A stretch of 64,000 bases of DNA from Gari tellinella (GCA_922989275.2 OV277864.1:6138001-6202000), one strand, 5' to 3'. Numbered from the stretch's first letter, positions 1 to 10,062 are shown. The notes: generated by a model from the sequence alone, not told the origin. Numbers and translations are program-made.

Positions 1-21
1 ATTAACATATAACAAGACGTT

Positions 22-183
22 TTAAATTACTGTTTCATTGCGAGAAGCCATCATAATTTTGAATTTGTTTACATTAGGATTGTCAAAATATTTCAAAGGG
101 ATATACTTATGACGCAGATTGTCATACAACGGACAAACTAACAGGAAATGGTACTCAGTTTCAGTAGTTAGATTGTCAATTAA
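22..183 (-). pseudogene. C-terminal fragment of a non-LTR retrotransposon ORF2
   Basis: Read on the minus strand, this stretch encodes about 54 residues ending in a stop at 22-24. It contains TETEYHFLLVCPLY followed by about 35 residues. The H-x4-C spacing and the following CPLY match the C-terminal zinc-knuckle region of CR1/Jockey-type LINE ORF2 proteins. The upstream part is gone, and the sequence joins a family A end at about 184. It is a dead 5'-truncated copy. Lineage cannot be set from so little sequence. Confidence 0.6.
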
Positions 184-265
184 TTGTCCTTTTCTACATT
201 GTATTGAGATGTGTTTGCATTTTGTTTGCGTTCAAGCAGGAAAGAATAACGTCCTCTCCATTGTA
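184..265 (+). mobile_element. MITE family A, right-end remnant
   Basis: The sequence matches the right side of family A: a GTCCTTTTCTACATT tract, GTTTGCGTT-like repeats, then GAAAGAATAACG and TCTCCATTGTA. The left part and the hairpin are missing where the LINE fragment begins. Confidence 0.6.
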
Positions 266-470
266 TAGTTAACCATAAAATGTAGACAAAACCTAGTTTT
301 CTGTTCAGAATTGCAATTCTCGACTTGTTAACTTTTCCATGAGAAAATGTTAAATAAATGGATAAAAGCTTTTAATTTAGAAAGAGAGGGTGATTTAAGA
401 CAATTTCTTAAAGGAATTTATTGCAGTTATTCTTAAATAACCAAAATTACATTCACGCCTAGATTAATGG

Positions 471-670
471 TACAGTTGGGTGTCAATTGTAAACAGTTTC
501 GAGCATGATTAAACATCGATTAACTGGCGTCTGACCAGGCTCGGAAATGTTTGACAATAATATTTTTAAAAAAAACCCCATCAATATCTTTAAGAAAGTG
601 CCATTCTACGGTGTAGTGCAATGCGTTGCGTTTCTTTTAAACAGGAGATAATAACTGCTTCCCCATTGTA
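471..670 (+). mobile_element. MITE family A, highly diverged copy
   Basis: A decayed hairpin (GTAAACAGTTTCGAGC near 490, GGCGTCTGACCAGGCTCG near 530) is followed by a recognisable right end with GGAGATAATAACTGC and CCCCATTGTA at 670. The left terminus (TACAGTTGGG) is only approximate. Confidence 0.45.
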
Positions 671-831
671 TGTTTATGTGAGAGCAAGCAGCAAGATTAA
701 TTTGTCAGATAGAAAAGCGTTAGCTGTTTTTATTGTTCAACTTTTATTCTGATCAGAAGAATAGCTGAGATTGTGTGTTAGTTGGGTATACAATGAAGTA
801 TCGATGATAACTCGTTCATGTATTTTACCCT

Positions 832-1999
832 TTAACCCTTTACCCAATAGAAGCGCCTTTTAGCGCATTTAATTTATTCCTACACTGAAGAAAATAGTTC
901 CCATTTATACAGTCAGGAATATGAATTATCAGAAATAGTTTCTATATTTTAGCAGATAGTAGCTTAAAGCAGGCTGAAAGTAAAGCAGAATGCGCCTTAA
1001 GGTAGCATTTACCGAAATAAATGGTAAAATAGTCGTTTTATACTTTTTTACAAATCCTGATAGATAAAGGTATTTTCTACAAGTTACCAAATTCTCTCTT
1101 GCTTTCTCGGTCATTTTACCGGTAAATCACGCGTCAGAATCCCCGCTGGGTGCCTCAATTGCGTAGATTACGTGACTAGATAGGTGGTTTATTCCGAAGC
1201 TGTCAGAGGTGATTTACAACTTTTACCGTATTAAAATCGTTATTTTAATATGATTGGCTTTGTTAATTTGGGGCGGAGTTTAACGAAATGGTTGATCATA
1301 AGCTGGGTCATGTTATTTGTTGAAAAAGAAGGTCGTAGTTGAATACCAGGCGGTCACGAGAGCCTAATTGACACATCAGTCAGTTAATTGGAGTTTCCGT
1401 CATTGCATAATTTGAAGCAAACGGTATTTTTGAACTCCCCTAACTTTCGCTGTGGAGGTTAAATTTTCGTGCGGTTTGAAGCAGATGAAAGGGTATTATC
1501 TCCCCGAGGGAACCGTGTCTCAGAAATTGTATAAGTAGCTCCAGTGGTCCGTCATAAAGCGTTACGTAATAGTGGTCGACTTTAAACCGTAAAAAAATCT
1601 TTGATGTTACATAACAAAGGCTTGAAGCGGTATTTTAAAAATCTGAGACACGGATCCCTAGATATGTTTATAAAGAGAATTTTGGGCAATTTTAATCATG
1701 TTACAAATAAAGATGGCTTTGATATCGTTATTTGGATTTTTTTAAAAATGTTCTTATAAAATCGTAAAAAATTAAAATATTTTTTGTAAATTGGCATATT
1801 CTGATGGGATGTGTACCATTTTCATCCGTCAGCTATAAAATTGGGGGAAAATCATCAATCACGACAATAAATTAGAAAAATCCGCTTGCAGTATAGATCG
1901 TCAACAGCTACCTTAAGGCGCATTCTGCTTTTCTTTCAACCTGCTTGAAGTGGTTAGCTCTCTTCAACCCCAGAAACGGTCTATAAGGTAAAGGGTTAA
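832..1999. mobile_element. MITE family B split by a 912-bp insertion
   Basis: The outer element starts TTAACCCTTTACCC at 832 and ends GGTAAAGGGTTAA at 1999. Its left half runs to the hairpin apex TTAA at 997-1000. Its right half resumes at TTAA 1913-1916 with GGCGCATTCTGC. The two halves rejoin into a normal B element of about 255 bp, so the interior is a later insertion exactly at the apex. Confidence 0.8.
1001..1912. mobile_element. 912-bp TTAA-flanked insert with GGTAGC ends
   Basis: The insert begins GGTAGCATTTACCG and ends CAACAGCTACC. The six terminal bases are inverted repeats, and TTAA is duplicated on both sides (997-1000 and 1913-1916). It carries no long reading frame, so it is probably a non-autonomous element of a TTAA-targeting superfamily (piggyBac or Kolobok type; the choice is inference). 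No second copy is in this window. Confidence 0.6.
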
Positions 2000-2176
2000 A
2001 CGCCTTACCCCCAGTGCAATGAATGTTTGCAAACAGTTGGGATCATAATCAGGATCAAAACTGTTTGAAACTCATTTCAATACTTTTAAAATCAAAATGC
2101 CTAAACTTTAAATTTGAGAATAAAAATAGACGACAATTGTTTAAAACTAATGACGTCATGAAAGTGAAGGGGTTAA
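1996..2176. mobile_element. MITE family C, abutting B at one shared TTAA
   Basis: It begins at the same TTAA that ends the B element and ends GTGAAGGGGTTAA at 2176. The hairpin is reduced (GGGATCATAATCAGGATC). The long right arm carries the typical TTTGAGAATAAAAATAGACG tract and a perfect TGACGTCA at 2151-2158. Confidence 0.7.
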
Positions 2177-2300
2177 GTCGAATATACAGTGGAAAGACGT
2201 TAAATTCTTTCTTCTTTTAACCAAACTCAAACGCAATGCATATCTACCTTCATAAAGCCAGTCTTTGAAAATCCTGACGATTTATTTGATATCTGTATTA

Positions 2301-2529
2301 CAAAGGAGAATACGTTATTATTTCCAAATAAACGCGTTTACGCTAATACTATTATTTATATTGCAAACATTTTGGGGCCAGATCAGACGCCGGGTAACCC
2401 AAATTGTTTGCCACCAAGATGAATATAAATAATCAGAATTGTCCAAAAGTTGTACTTTTCTACGTTTAAGAGTTTTGCGTTTGCGTTGCGTTTGCGTTTA
2501 AACGGGAAAGAATAACGTATTCTACACTG
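2301..2529 (+). mobile_element. MITE family A lacking its right hairpin arm
   Basis: TA at 2299-2300 and 2530-2531 flank ends AAAGGAGAATACG and GTATTCTACACTG. The left hairpin arm reads normally to the apex GGGTAACCC at 2400. It then jumps to AAATTGTTTGCC, so the 18 bases that should pair with it are missing. Confidence 0.75.
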
Positions 2530-2530
2530 T

Positions 2531-2661
2531 ACAAATAGTATCGAGGCTGAACAGACGTCGCGTTTTCTGGCATCCGATCTGGCTCCAAATTGCCTGCAAA
2601 GGAAATAGTTATTTCAGCATTACCGCGTTTATTGGTAAAGCAAAAGTTCGTCTCCACTGTA
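2531..2661 (-). mobile_element. MITE family A, truncated copy directly beside the previous one
   Basis: The left-side end of A (GCGTTTATTGG..CGTCTCCACTGTA) lies on the minus strand and ends at 2661, with a decayed hairpin before it. The other terminus is lost against the neighbouring A copy. Confidence 0.55.
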
Positions 2662-2904
2662 AGTGTTTTATTGTTAAACATTCCCCTATGTTCATTCAAA
2701 AGAATGACGGGGTTAGTCCGTTAGTGGGTTATATTACGAGAAACATCATCGCAAATGGCACCAATCAGAAAACATGTGGAAATAGATTGTTAATGTAATA
2801 TTGACGTTTGTTAAAAAATCGACATTTAGATGCTTTCCTGACCTTCATGCTTTGTTCAGTCTCACACTGCTTTGGACGTTTGCAATCCTCAGTTGCTCTG
2901 TATA

Positions 2905-3095
2905 CAGTAGAGAGGAATAAATTATTTCAGAAAAATGCCTTTGTTCTCAGACAACTATTTTTATTAGCTGAAGTTAGGAACCAGATCAAAATCCCATATA
3001 AACAGACGTATGACCAAGTTCTAAACTATTTGCCATTCTATTGCACTGCGTTTAGTATAGTTTAAACGGGAAATAATAATAATGTCTTTTCCAGG
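2905..3095 (+). mobile_element. MITE family A, old copy
   Basis: Ends CAGTAGAGAGG and CTTTTCCAGG sit between TA dinucleotides at 2903-2904 and 3096-3097. The body has the TTGCACTGCGTTT and GTTTAAACGGGAAATAATAA tracts of A, but the hairpin is badly eroded. The 85-residue reading frame across it is incidental. Confidence 0.5.
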
Positions 3096-3097
3096 TA

Positions 3098-3213
3098 CTT
3101 TTCTGATAGCCCAGTGGTTAGGCACCTACTTTTGGAAAGGAAGCTCGAAAGCTCGATATTCTCTGGGAACTCATGATTTAAACGGCAGGTCAGCCCCAAG
3201 CTATTTTAAATAT
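3098..3213 (+). mobile_element. possible tRNA-derived SINE head
   Basis: TAGCCCAGTGGTTAGGCAC at 3107-3125 fits an RNA polymerase III A box. GCTCGATATTC at 3151-3161 is a poor B box about 27 bases further on. This layout resembles the 5' part of a tRNA-derived SINE, but the B box is weak and no 3' tail is identified. Confidence 0.35.
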
Positions 3214-3400
3214 TTAAACCCAGCGACGACTATACTTGTCATTTACAAAACAGTGCTGTTATAGGGAGTACACTTGTCATATGCTAACAGTGTAGACCTT
3301 GATCAGAGGGATTATGTAGGAATTAACTGATGAGTTTCTGCACTGTGTGATTTTGACATTTATTGTAAAAAGGCAGTACAAAATAGTCAAATATGGGCCA
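3214..3400 (-). mobile_element. MITE family E, partial
   Basis: From TTAA at 3214 the order of E motifs on the minus strand is seen: CAGCGACGACTATACTTG, CATTTACAAAACAGTG, GAGTACACTTGTC, then GTGTAGACCTTGATCAGAGGG. The second hairpin arm and outer end are poorly preserved. Confidence 0.5.
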
Positions 3401-4045
3401 GCCTTTATCGCCCTGTCAATAGACGTGAAACACGCTATACAAATACTCTACTTTTCTCAGCTGTTCTGTTGAAATTGCAATAATATGTTGCCCATACATT
3501 TAATCTGTGTTTGAAACGTGTTGAAACTTATACGAATGAACATAAATTTGAGAATGTTTAGAAATTGAATACGGTATTAACCAATTTGGCCAGTATACTG
3601 CAATGACACCCCCTGCTTACTGGAATACATGTATTTCATTGCAGATATACAACAAAGGTGATAAAAGACACTGCAGTGCCTGTTTATACAGCAGAGCATT
3701 TCATATGAATGAGCAAACAGTGCATATCTTGCAGACAGTCTCTCAACAGGGTCAATGTCATTTAAGTAGACACTATGCTTAAGCCTCCCCATGACTTATC
3801 AATGTTTAAGATAGATGGTTGCTTAAAACAGGCTGCAAGTAATGCAGAAAACATCAAAGTGTTAAACCGTTGTCTCTTAAAATCACTGTTTGTATTGCTC
3901 AGAAAATATAAGCCACCTTTCAATCGTAAATCGAGAGTGAAATAATTGTTACTAATTTAGATTGGCATTTTGTCTGCACATTTTGGCATTAATGAATATT
4001 CATATTTCCTCAATAAAGGTGTCGGTTGAACGACGGTTTTCCCCC
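3401..4045. other. no recognisable feature
   Basis: AT-rich sequence without a credible gene. A short tract near 3815-3860 (TTGCTTAAAACAGGCTG, then GTAATGCAGAAAACATC) looks like a decayed piece of hairpin module 2. Nothing else is identified. Confidence 0.4.
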
Positions 4046-4259
4046 TAAACCCTTTATTATATTGCAGCGAGTACAATTGTTAATTGCAAATTGTTTGAAT
4101 CCTGATCAGACGCGGCGGTACGCGTCGTCTGATCAGGATCCAAACTGTTTGTCACTCGTATCGATGTTTTGAAGTCAAAATGCCTGAATGTTAAATTTGA
4201 GAAATAGAAGCAAACAGCAAGTGTTAGATCAGATTATGCCACGGCAGTGAGAGGTTTAA
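4046..4259. mobile_element. MITE family C with near-intact hairpin
   Basis: The hairpin at 4087-4151 has arms TTTGAATCCTGATCAGACG and CGTCTGATCAGGATCCAAA. The right side has the usual TCACTCGTATCGATG, AAGTCAAAATGCC and TTTGAGAAATAGAAGC blocks and ends GGTTTAA at 4259. The left end is TAAACCC instead of TTAACCC. Confidence 0.7.
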
Positions 4260-4399
4260 AATGACAAACGAGAATGTTAGAAAATCAGTACGATCACTGC
4301 AATTAGCTAAGAAGTATATGACTTAAATTGCTTAATCCCTTAACTGCCCTGACGTGTAAGGTGAAGAATTAATATAAATTTGAAACAAGCTTGCTTTCT

Positions 4400-4484
4400 A
4401 ACTATAATATTTATTTGTGAAATTGTATGTATTGTCAGTCCTGACTGTATCTATTTTGAAATAAAATACTGTTTAAACTAAAAG
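4400..4484 (+). mobile_element. non-LTR retrotransposon 3' tail
   Basis: GAAATAAAATACTGTTTAAACTAAAAG at 4458-4484 (here given only as a landmark) closely resembles the 3' end of the large LINE at 27347-27378. It is probably a severely 5'-truncated copy of the same family with only the untranslated tail left. Confidence 0.5.
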
Positions 4485-4780
4485 TAGGAGCAAAAATCCG
4501 AAGATTTTTGGAAAAATCCGTAGGTCCGGAGAAATTAAGAAGAATCCGAAGATTTCGGAAATGGCAGCCCTGGGGATAACACCACTGCAAGACTACCAAC
4601 ACTCAGTTAAAAATGTGGGTGCTTAAATAAAGGGAAAACTGTTCCAAAGAGCGACAAATTAGGCAGCATATCGTTCAAAATTAAAATTGAAACCACACCT
4701 TTCAGACGAATTGCTGGATAGGCTTAAGGAGTTCGTCGGATGCTTAAGGAGTTCGTCGGATAATCTTGACATTAACACAT
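4485..4780. repeat. unclassified repeat and a 20-bp tandem duplication
   Basis: At 4485-4572 there is a tract rich in ATCCGAAGATTT, and a related piece (AGGGCTGCCAT, then AATCTTCGGAT) occurs near 14680-14725. At 4721-4740 and 4741-4760 the sequence GCTTAAGGAGTTCGTCGGA is repeated head to tail. Confidence 0.45.
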
Positions 4781-6363
4781 GTAGTAGTAGTAGTAGTAAT
4801 CTTTATTTACATCTCATCATTATACATACATTTTAAAATATCATACATTTTGTAAAACTTGTACATGTATAATGCCACTCCTTTTTGGAGTTATAAGAGA
4901 TGATTAAACAATATCACATGCATCATCTAAGAGTCACTGTACATACATAATAAATCAGTTATGACTGTAAAAACCATGCTGACCAAACCTTATACCCATT
5001 GCGCTAAAATACTTTCAAAGGCTGACAGACAAAACACATATATTGTTGTACAACATTTAAAGAATGGTCTTAAAAACGCACACATTTATTTTTTAATAAA
5101 AAAGCAAAGGGGGGATGTATAGCATTGCTATTACAGACATAAAAAATAGAAAGTAAAACAATAAGAAATAGCTAGTAATGTTTACATTTTAAATCGTTAT
5201 TTACACTGTAAAAACTGACGCTGCTGTAAAATAGAGAAACAGGTTTTGGCACAAGTACGAATCATATCTGGGATTGAAAACAGAAAACAAAACTTATCAT
5301 AATCAGACAAAGTATGGAACGTTGGATTAAGATTATGCGCCCTTGTAAGCAAAACTTGTCTTATATCTCCATAAATGGGACAGTTCAATATAACATGTAC
5401 CTCATTTTCAATGGAACCATCATTACAAAAGGAACAAATCCTAGATCTCTCTGGCAAACCCTCATAACGACCAGTTTCAATTCTAATAGGAGCGACGCCT
5501 AGTCGAAATTTACAAAAAGCCGAACGATGGCGGGGTGGCAATAACAGTCTACAATACTGTTCTGTATGATAATCAGTTTTGAATAATTTATATACTCTTA
5601 ATTTGTTACGACCATTGCCAGAGGGACCCACAGCTTTGTTTATCCTGTTGGACCAGTTGTTAACATATGTATTAGATATCTTATCCTCAACATCATTTGC
5701 AAACGAACGAGATATAGCGTTCGTCAAACTAGAAAACATTTGAAAATCATTAGTGTCGTAGTACCTTTTGACATTAAAAAACCAGTTCCTACATGAGTTA
5801 CCAGCCTTTCTATATGCCCAAAGTGACACTCGTTTATTTAACCTTGTATTATCCATACACGATAGTTTCGACCAATATAACGAAATGCATTTCCATTGTC
5901 GGACAATAGGTGGTTTCCATCCCATATCTCCTTCTATGCCATCACATGGTGAATATTTTCCAACTCCAAGAAAAAAACGTATTGCTCTACGATGGACGGC
6001 TTCGATACATGAATATGATTTATACCCCCATATTGCAGCACTATAATTAATTACTGGCCACACAACTGAGTCATAAAGCTTAGTAAAAACGTTATACGGA
6101 ACACCGCCAATGGATTTGCATTTAGCAATAAGCAAGCCTAATGCACGACTAGCACTCTGAGCAACTGTTTTAACAGTTATATTGTAATCCAAATTTTCGT
6201 GTAATACAACGCCTAAATAAGTATATCTATCAACAATGGTAATAGGGTTAGTACCATACACAAAGTTAAACTGAACACATGCTACAGATTTCGGTCTAAA
6301 ATGCACTACGTTACTCTTAGCAGAATTAACCTTCATGTCATTCCGGTCACACCAGTCGTTTGT
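4781..6363 (-). mobile_element. 5'-truncated non-LTR retrotransposon (LINE 2)
   Basis: This is the minus-strand remnant of a LINE. It contains the C-terminal half of ORF2 (5197-6336), about 400 bp of 3' untranslated sequence, a possible AATAAA signal at 4802-4807 (minus strand), and a terminal (TAC)n tail at 4781-4798. Homology stops near 6363, where an in-frame stop and then a C-family TTAA appear. 5' truncation with a simple-repeat 3' tail is typical of target-primed reverse transcription. Confidence 0.8.
5197..6336 (-). pseudogene. LINE ORF2 C-terminal half, lacking the reverse transcriptase core
   Basis: A 379-codon open frame begins at an internal Met. Upstream codons in the same frame (NDWCDRND, to about 6361) extend the homology, so the Met is not a true start. 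The first residues MKVNSAKSNVVHFRP match the segment just after the YADD box of CR1/Jockey-like reverse transcriptases (the 'KT/KS' motif), followed by the thumb (YLGVVL near residue 40). Near residues 301-319 there is a C-x2-C-x9-H-x4-C zinc-knuckle ending CPIY. The catalytic domain and endonuclease are absent, so it cannot move by itself. The long uninterrupted frame suggests a fairly recent insertion. It differs clearly from the LINE at 24.8-27.4 kb. Confidence 0.8.
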
Positions 6364-6366
6364 GCA

Positions 6367-6630
6367 TTAACTGGCTCATGAATTACCACTTTGTCTGCGA
6401 ATCTATTTTTATTCTTGACCCTTATAATGCCGATCGCGAATGGACTGGATTTACAAACAGTATGGATCCTGATCAGACGCCGCGTGACGCGGCGTCTGAT
6501 CAGGATCCAATCTTTTTGACAACTGTCTTCAAGTTTCTTCTACATGTATTTGAAAATATAAAAAATAGATTAATAAATTTTGCAGACGACATTTTCAAAG
6601 TGGACGAAATTCCTGCAGGCTCAGGGTTAA
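6367..6630. mobile_element. MITE family C
   Basis: TTAA at 6367-6370 and GGGTTAA at 6624-6630 bound the element. The hairpin near 6461-6513 is intact around GATCAGACGCCGCGTGACG. The right side has GCAGACGACATTTTCAAAG. It lies beside the truncated 5' end of LINE 2. Confidence 0.65.
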
Positions 6631-6746
6631 TATGTCTATTTGAATATCAGACGAAGTTAATTGAGCGACGGGTGAAAAAAAATACCCCTCCCCTGAGAGA
6701 CTGGCAATGCACGAAGACGATTTAAATTTACTCAATAATAGAGCTA

Positions 6747-7137
6747 CAGTGGAGAAGACGTTATTCTTTCCCGATAAATCAACCTAATGTCCATTACAAA
6801 TCCAGCGTCTGATCAGGTTCCAAACTGTTTGCTTTTCAGATTAACTCTTTTTCCCATAGCCTGTTTCTAGTTTTGAAAATAGTTGACTACATTTAGCCTG
6901 ATTTAAGTTAAAATCTACTAGAATAAAGAAAATATTCCTTATAATACATATTAATGACTGTATAAATTGGAACTATTTTCTTCAGCGGAGGAATTAACTG
7001 AATGCGCTAAAATGCGCTTCTATGGGGGAGAGGGTTAAAAGAAATCGTTAACATTTCAAACGTTGCAATTTCTACATTTTATTGCATTACGTTTATGTTG
7101 AGTTTCGTTTGAACGGCAAAGTAGAACTTCTCCACTG
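6747..7137 (+). mobile_element. MITE family A interrupted by a B element
   Basis: The left end CAGTGGAGAAGACG follows TA at 6745-6746, and the right end AACTTCTCCACTG precedes TA at 7138-7139. The left hairpin arm is lost (ACAAATCCAGCGTCTGATC). A B element is inserted at 6841-7038, after which the A-type tract TGCAATTTCTACATTTTATT continues. Confidence 0.75.
6841..7038. mobile_element. MITE family B without hairpin, nested in A
   Basis: TTAACTCTTTTTCCC starts and GGGGGAGAGGGTTAA ends it. The flanks of the normal B element are present, but the 70-bp hairpin is collapsed to CCTGATTTAAGTTAAAAT. The copy shows that the hairpin can be lost while the ends remain. Confidence 0.7.
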
Positions 7138-7140
7138 TAT

Positions 7141-7601
7141 ATAGAGGATCTGACATGAGTGCTCATTAATTATCATTCTTAATAAACGAGTTGACTAAAA
7201 CAATATGACGCGAGCCTTGGCGAGCGTTATATTTGTTTTAGTCAACGAGTTTATTCAGAGTGATAAATAATGAGCACGAATGTTAGATCCCATTTATCAC
7301 ATAAACACTTTAAATCCCTTTTAAGTCAACTGAATCCGTAGTTTTTTGTCTCTCCGCCATATGTATTTTCCGCCAAAACTTGACGTTGTTTACAGTAACG
7401 CCATGGCAAATGACGTCATTTGGCGCCCAGCGCCATGCAGCGCTCGTAGACGAACAGGTAGGGCCGGAGCCCAAATATTGATATTTCACTATAGTTTATT
7501 GAATGGCTTTATAACACTCCCAGAGTCGGTTTTATGTGATATATTTATATATTATATATATATATATAAATACATTTATCACATAAAACCGACACTCCCA
7601 G
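7141..7601. mobile_element. foldback/H-family composite
   Basis: First comes a 146-bp foldback (7147-7292). Its arms include TTGACTAAAACAATAT and TGTTTTAGTCAACGAG around CGAGCCTTGGCGAGCG. Then a segment runs from TTTATCACATAAAC (7293) to GTTTTATGTGATA (7541), bounded by inverted ends. After an AT loop the motif TTTATCACATAAAACCGAC recurs at 7575-7593 as the complement of 7523-7541. A TGACGTCA lies at 7411-7418. The same ends and the CCAAGGCTCG motif recur at 31.8-32.4 kb. Confidence 0.6.
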
Positions 7602-8043
7602 ATATTTATTAAGTAAAACAACCTTAAATCTAACTTAGAAACGTATCTTTCAGACAACAATACTTACTGTAAGCAGATGACAGTAAAGCGGTGAAGGGGT
7701 AAACATCTCCCGAATAATTTGATCATGAAAGGGTCAAGGGTCATTGGGTTAATCGGATTAGTGATGACCTCTAGATGCGGTGACACTGTATCGATTCTTA
7801 GAATACTCTTTATTTTTGAATATATTAGGTATTGGAGTCTCATTTCATGATTAGTATGTGTTGAATCGACCCAAACTTCAAAATAATTTTTACTCGCAGA
7901 CAAATAAGCTGATTTATGGTTGGAAACAAATTAAGTATTCAAATTAGCACGCTGTATGGGGAGATATACTGACACACTCATGATGGAAATGACTGGGTCA
8001 ATACTGTTATAAACATCTTGTCTGGAGCTCAAACTATAAAGGT
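7602..8043. other. no recognisable gene; C-family end remnant
   Basis: At 7672-7701 AGCAGATGACAGTAAAGCG and GTGAAGGGG resemble the right end of a C element. The remainder holds nothing I recognise. Confidence 0.4.
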
Positions 8044-8362
8044 AATCCCTTCACCACCAGGCTTTTACGCCTGCTTCTACCCTTTGAACGCCCTTTATCG
8101 TCTGCTTCAACGATTTGACCGCCGTATTATTGTCTGCATCTACTGCTTGACCGTCTTATCATCATCTGCTTCTACCGTTTGACCGCACTATTATAGCCTG
8201 CTTCTACCGTTTAAACACCATATGATATCTTGCTTGTATCGTTTGCCCCCCCCCCCCATTTATCGTCTGCTTCAACCATTTGACCGTCATATTATCACCA
8301 ACTTCTATCGTTTGATCGCCATATTATCACCAACTTCTATCGTTTGACCGCCATATATATTG
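8044..8362 (+). repeat. diverged monomers flanking the 126-bp satellite
   Basis: About nine irregular units of 30-38 bp follow the pattern CTGCTTCTACCGTTTGACCG..ATTAT. They start just after CCCTTCACC, which looks like a C-family terminus. They are less uniform than the array to the right, as expected of an array edge. A run of C lies at about 8245-8258. Confidence 0.8.
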
Positions 8363-10062
8363 TCTGCTTCTACCGTTTGATCGCCATTCATCGTCTGCTT
8401 CTACCGTATGGCCGCTATATTATCTCCTGCGTCTGTCGTTAGACCACCATTTATCGTACTCTTCTATCGCCTGTCCGCCATGCTATAGTCTGCTTCTACC
8501 GTTTGATCGCCATTCATCGTCTGCTTCTACCGTATGGCCGCTATATTATCTCCTGCGTCTGTCGTTAGACCACCATTTATCGTACTCTTCTATCGCCTGT
8601 CCGCCATGCTATAGTCTGCTTCTACCGTTTGATCGCCATTCATCGTCTGCTTCTACCGTATGGCCGCTATATTAACTCCTGCGTCTGTCGTTAGACCACC
8701 ATTTATCGTACTCTTCTATCGCCTGTCCGCCATGCTATAGTCTGCTTCTACCGTTTGATCGCCATTCATCGTCTGCTTCTACCGTATGGCCGCTATATTA
8801 TCTCCTGCGTCTGTCGTTAGACCACCATTTATCGTACTCTTCTATCGCCTGTCCGCCATGCTATAGTCTGCTTCTACCGTTTGATCGCCATTCATCGTCT
8901 GCTTCTACCGTATGGCCGCTATATTATCTCCTGCGTCTGTCGTTAGACCACCATTTATCGTACTCTTCTATCGCCTGTCCGCCATGCTATAGTCTGCTTC
9001 TACCGTTTGATCGCCATTCATCGTCTGCTTCTACCGTATGGCCGCTATATTATCTCCTGCGTCTGTCGTTAGACCACCATTTATCGTACTCTTCTATCGC
9101 CTGTCCGCCATGCTATAGTCTGCTTCTACCGTTTGATCGCCATTCATCGTCTGCTTCTACCGTATGGCCGCTATATTATCTCCTGCGTCTGTCGTTAGAC
9201 CACCATTTATCGTACTCTTCTATCGCCTGTCCGCCATGCTATAGTCTGCTTCTACCGTTTGATCGCCATTCATCGTCTGCTTCTACCGTATGGCCGCTAT
9301 ATTAACTCCTGCGTCTGTCGTTAGACCACCATTTATCGTACTCTTCTATCGCCTGTCCGCCATGCTATAGTCTGCTTCTACCGTTTGATCGCCATTCATC
9401 GTCTGCTTCTACCGTATGGCCGCTATATTATCTCCTGCGTCTGTCGTTAGACCACCATTTATCGTACTCTTCTATCGCCTGTCCGCCATGCTATAGTCTG
9501 CTTCTACCGTTTGATCGCCATTCATCGTCTGCTTCTACCGTATGGCCGCTATATTATCTCCTGCGTCTGTCGTTAGACCACCATTTATCGTACTCTTCTA
9601 TCGCCTGTCCGCCATGCTATAGTCTGCTTCTACCGTTTGATCGCCATTCATCGTCTGCTTCTACCGTATGGCCGCTATATTAACTCCTGCGTCTGTCGTT
9701 AGACCACCATTTATCGTACTCTTCTATCGCCTGTCCGCCATGCTATAGTCTGCTTCTACCGTTTGATCGCCATTCATCGTCTGCTTCTACCGTATGGCCG
9801 CTATATTAACTCCTGCGTCTGTCGTTAGACCACCATTTATCGTACTCTTCTATCGCCTGTCCGCCATGCTATAGTCTGCTTCTACCGTTTGATCGCCATT
9901 CATCGTCTGCTTCTACCGTATGGCCGCTATATTAACTCCTGCGTCTGTCGTTAGACCACCATTTATCGTACTCTTCTATCGCCTGTCCGCCATGCTATAG
10001 TCTGCTTCTACCGTTTGATCGCCATTCATCGTCGTTTTCTATCGTTAGACCACCATTTATCG
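8363..10062 (+). repeat. 126-bp satellite, 13 full copies plus a partial
   Basis: Unit starts fall exactly 126 bp apart (8363, 8489, 8615 ... 9875, 10001). Each unit holds four related submonomers of 31, 31, 32 and 32 bp beginning TCTGCTTCTACCGTTTG, TCTGCTTCTACCGTATG, TCCTGCGTCTGTCG and TACTCTTCTATCGCC. Copies are almost identical. One polymorphism (TATTATCTCC or TATTAACTCC) is distributed in a non-random pattern along the array. Such homogeneity suggests recent amplification by unequal exchange. Confidence 0.95.

Noticed and set aside
832..838. TTAACCC/GGGTTAA motifs as interstitial telomeric repeats
   Set aside because: They occur singly at MITE ends as target site plus first bases, never in TTAGGG-type arrays.
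8363..10062. Regular array as a CRISPR locus
   Set aside because: The whole 126-bp unit repeats without unique spacers, and the surrounding DNA is eukaryotic.
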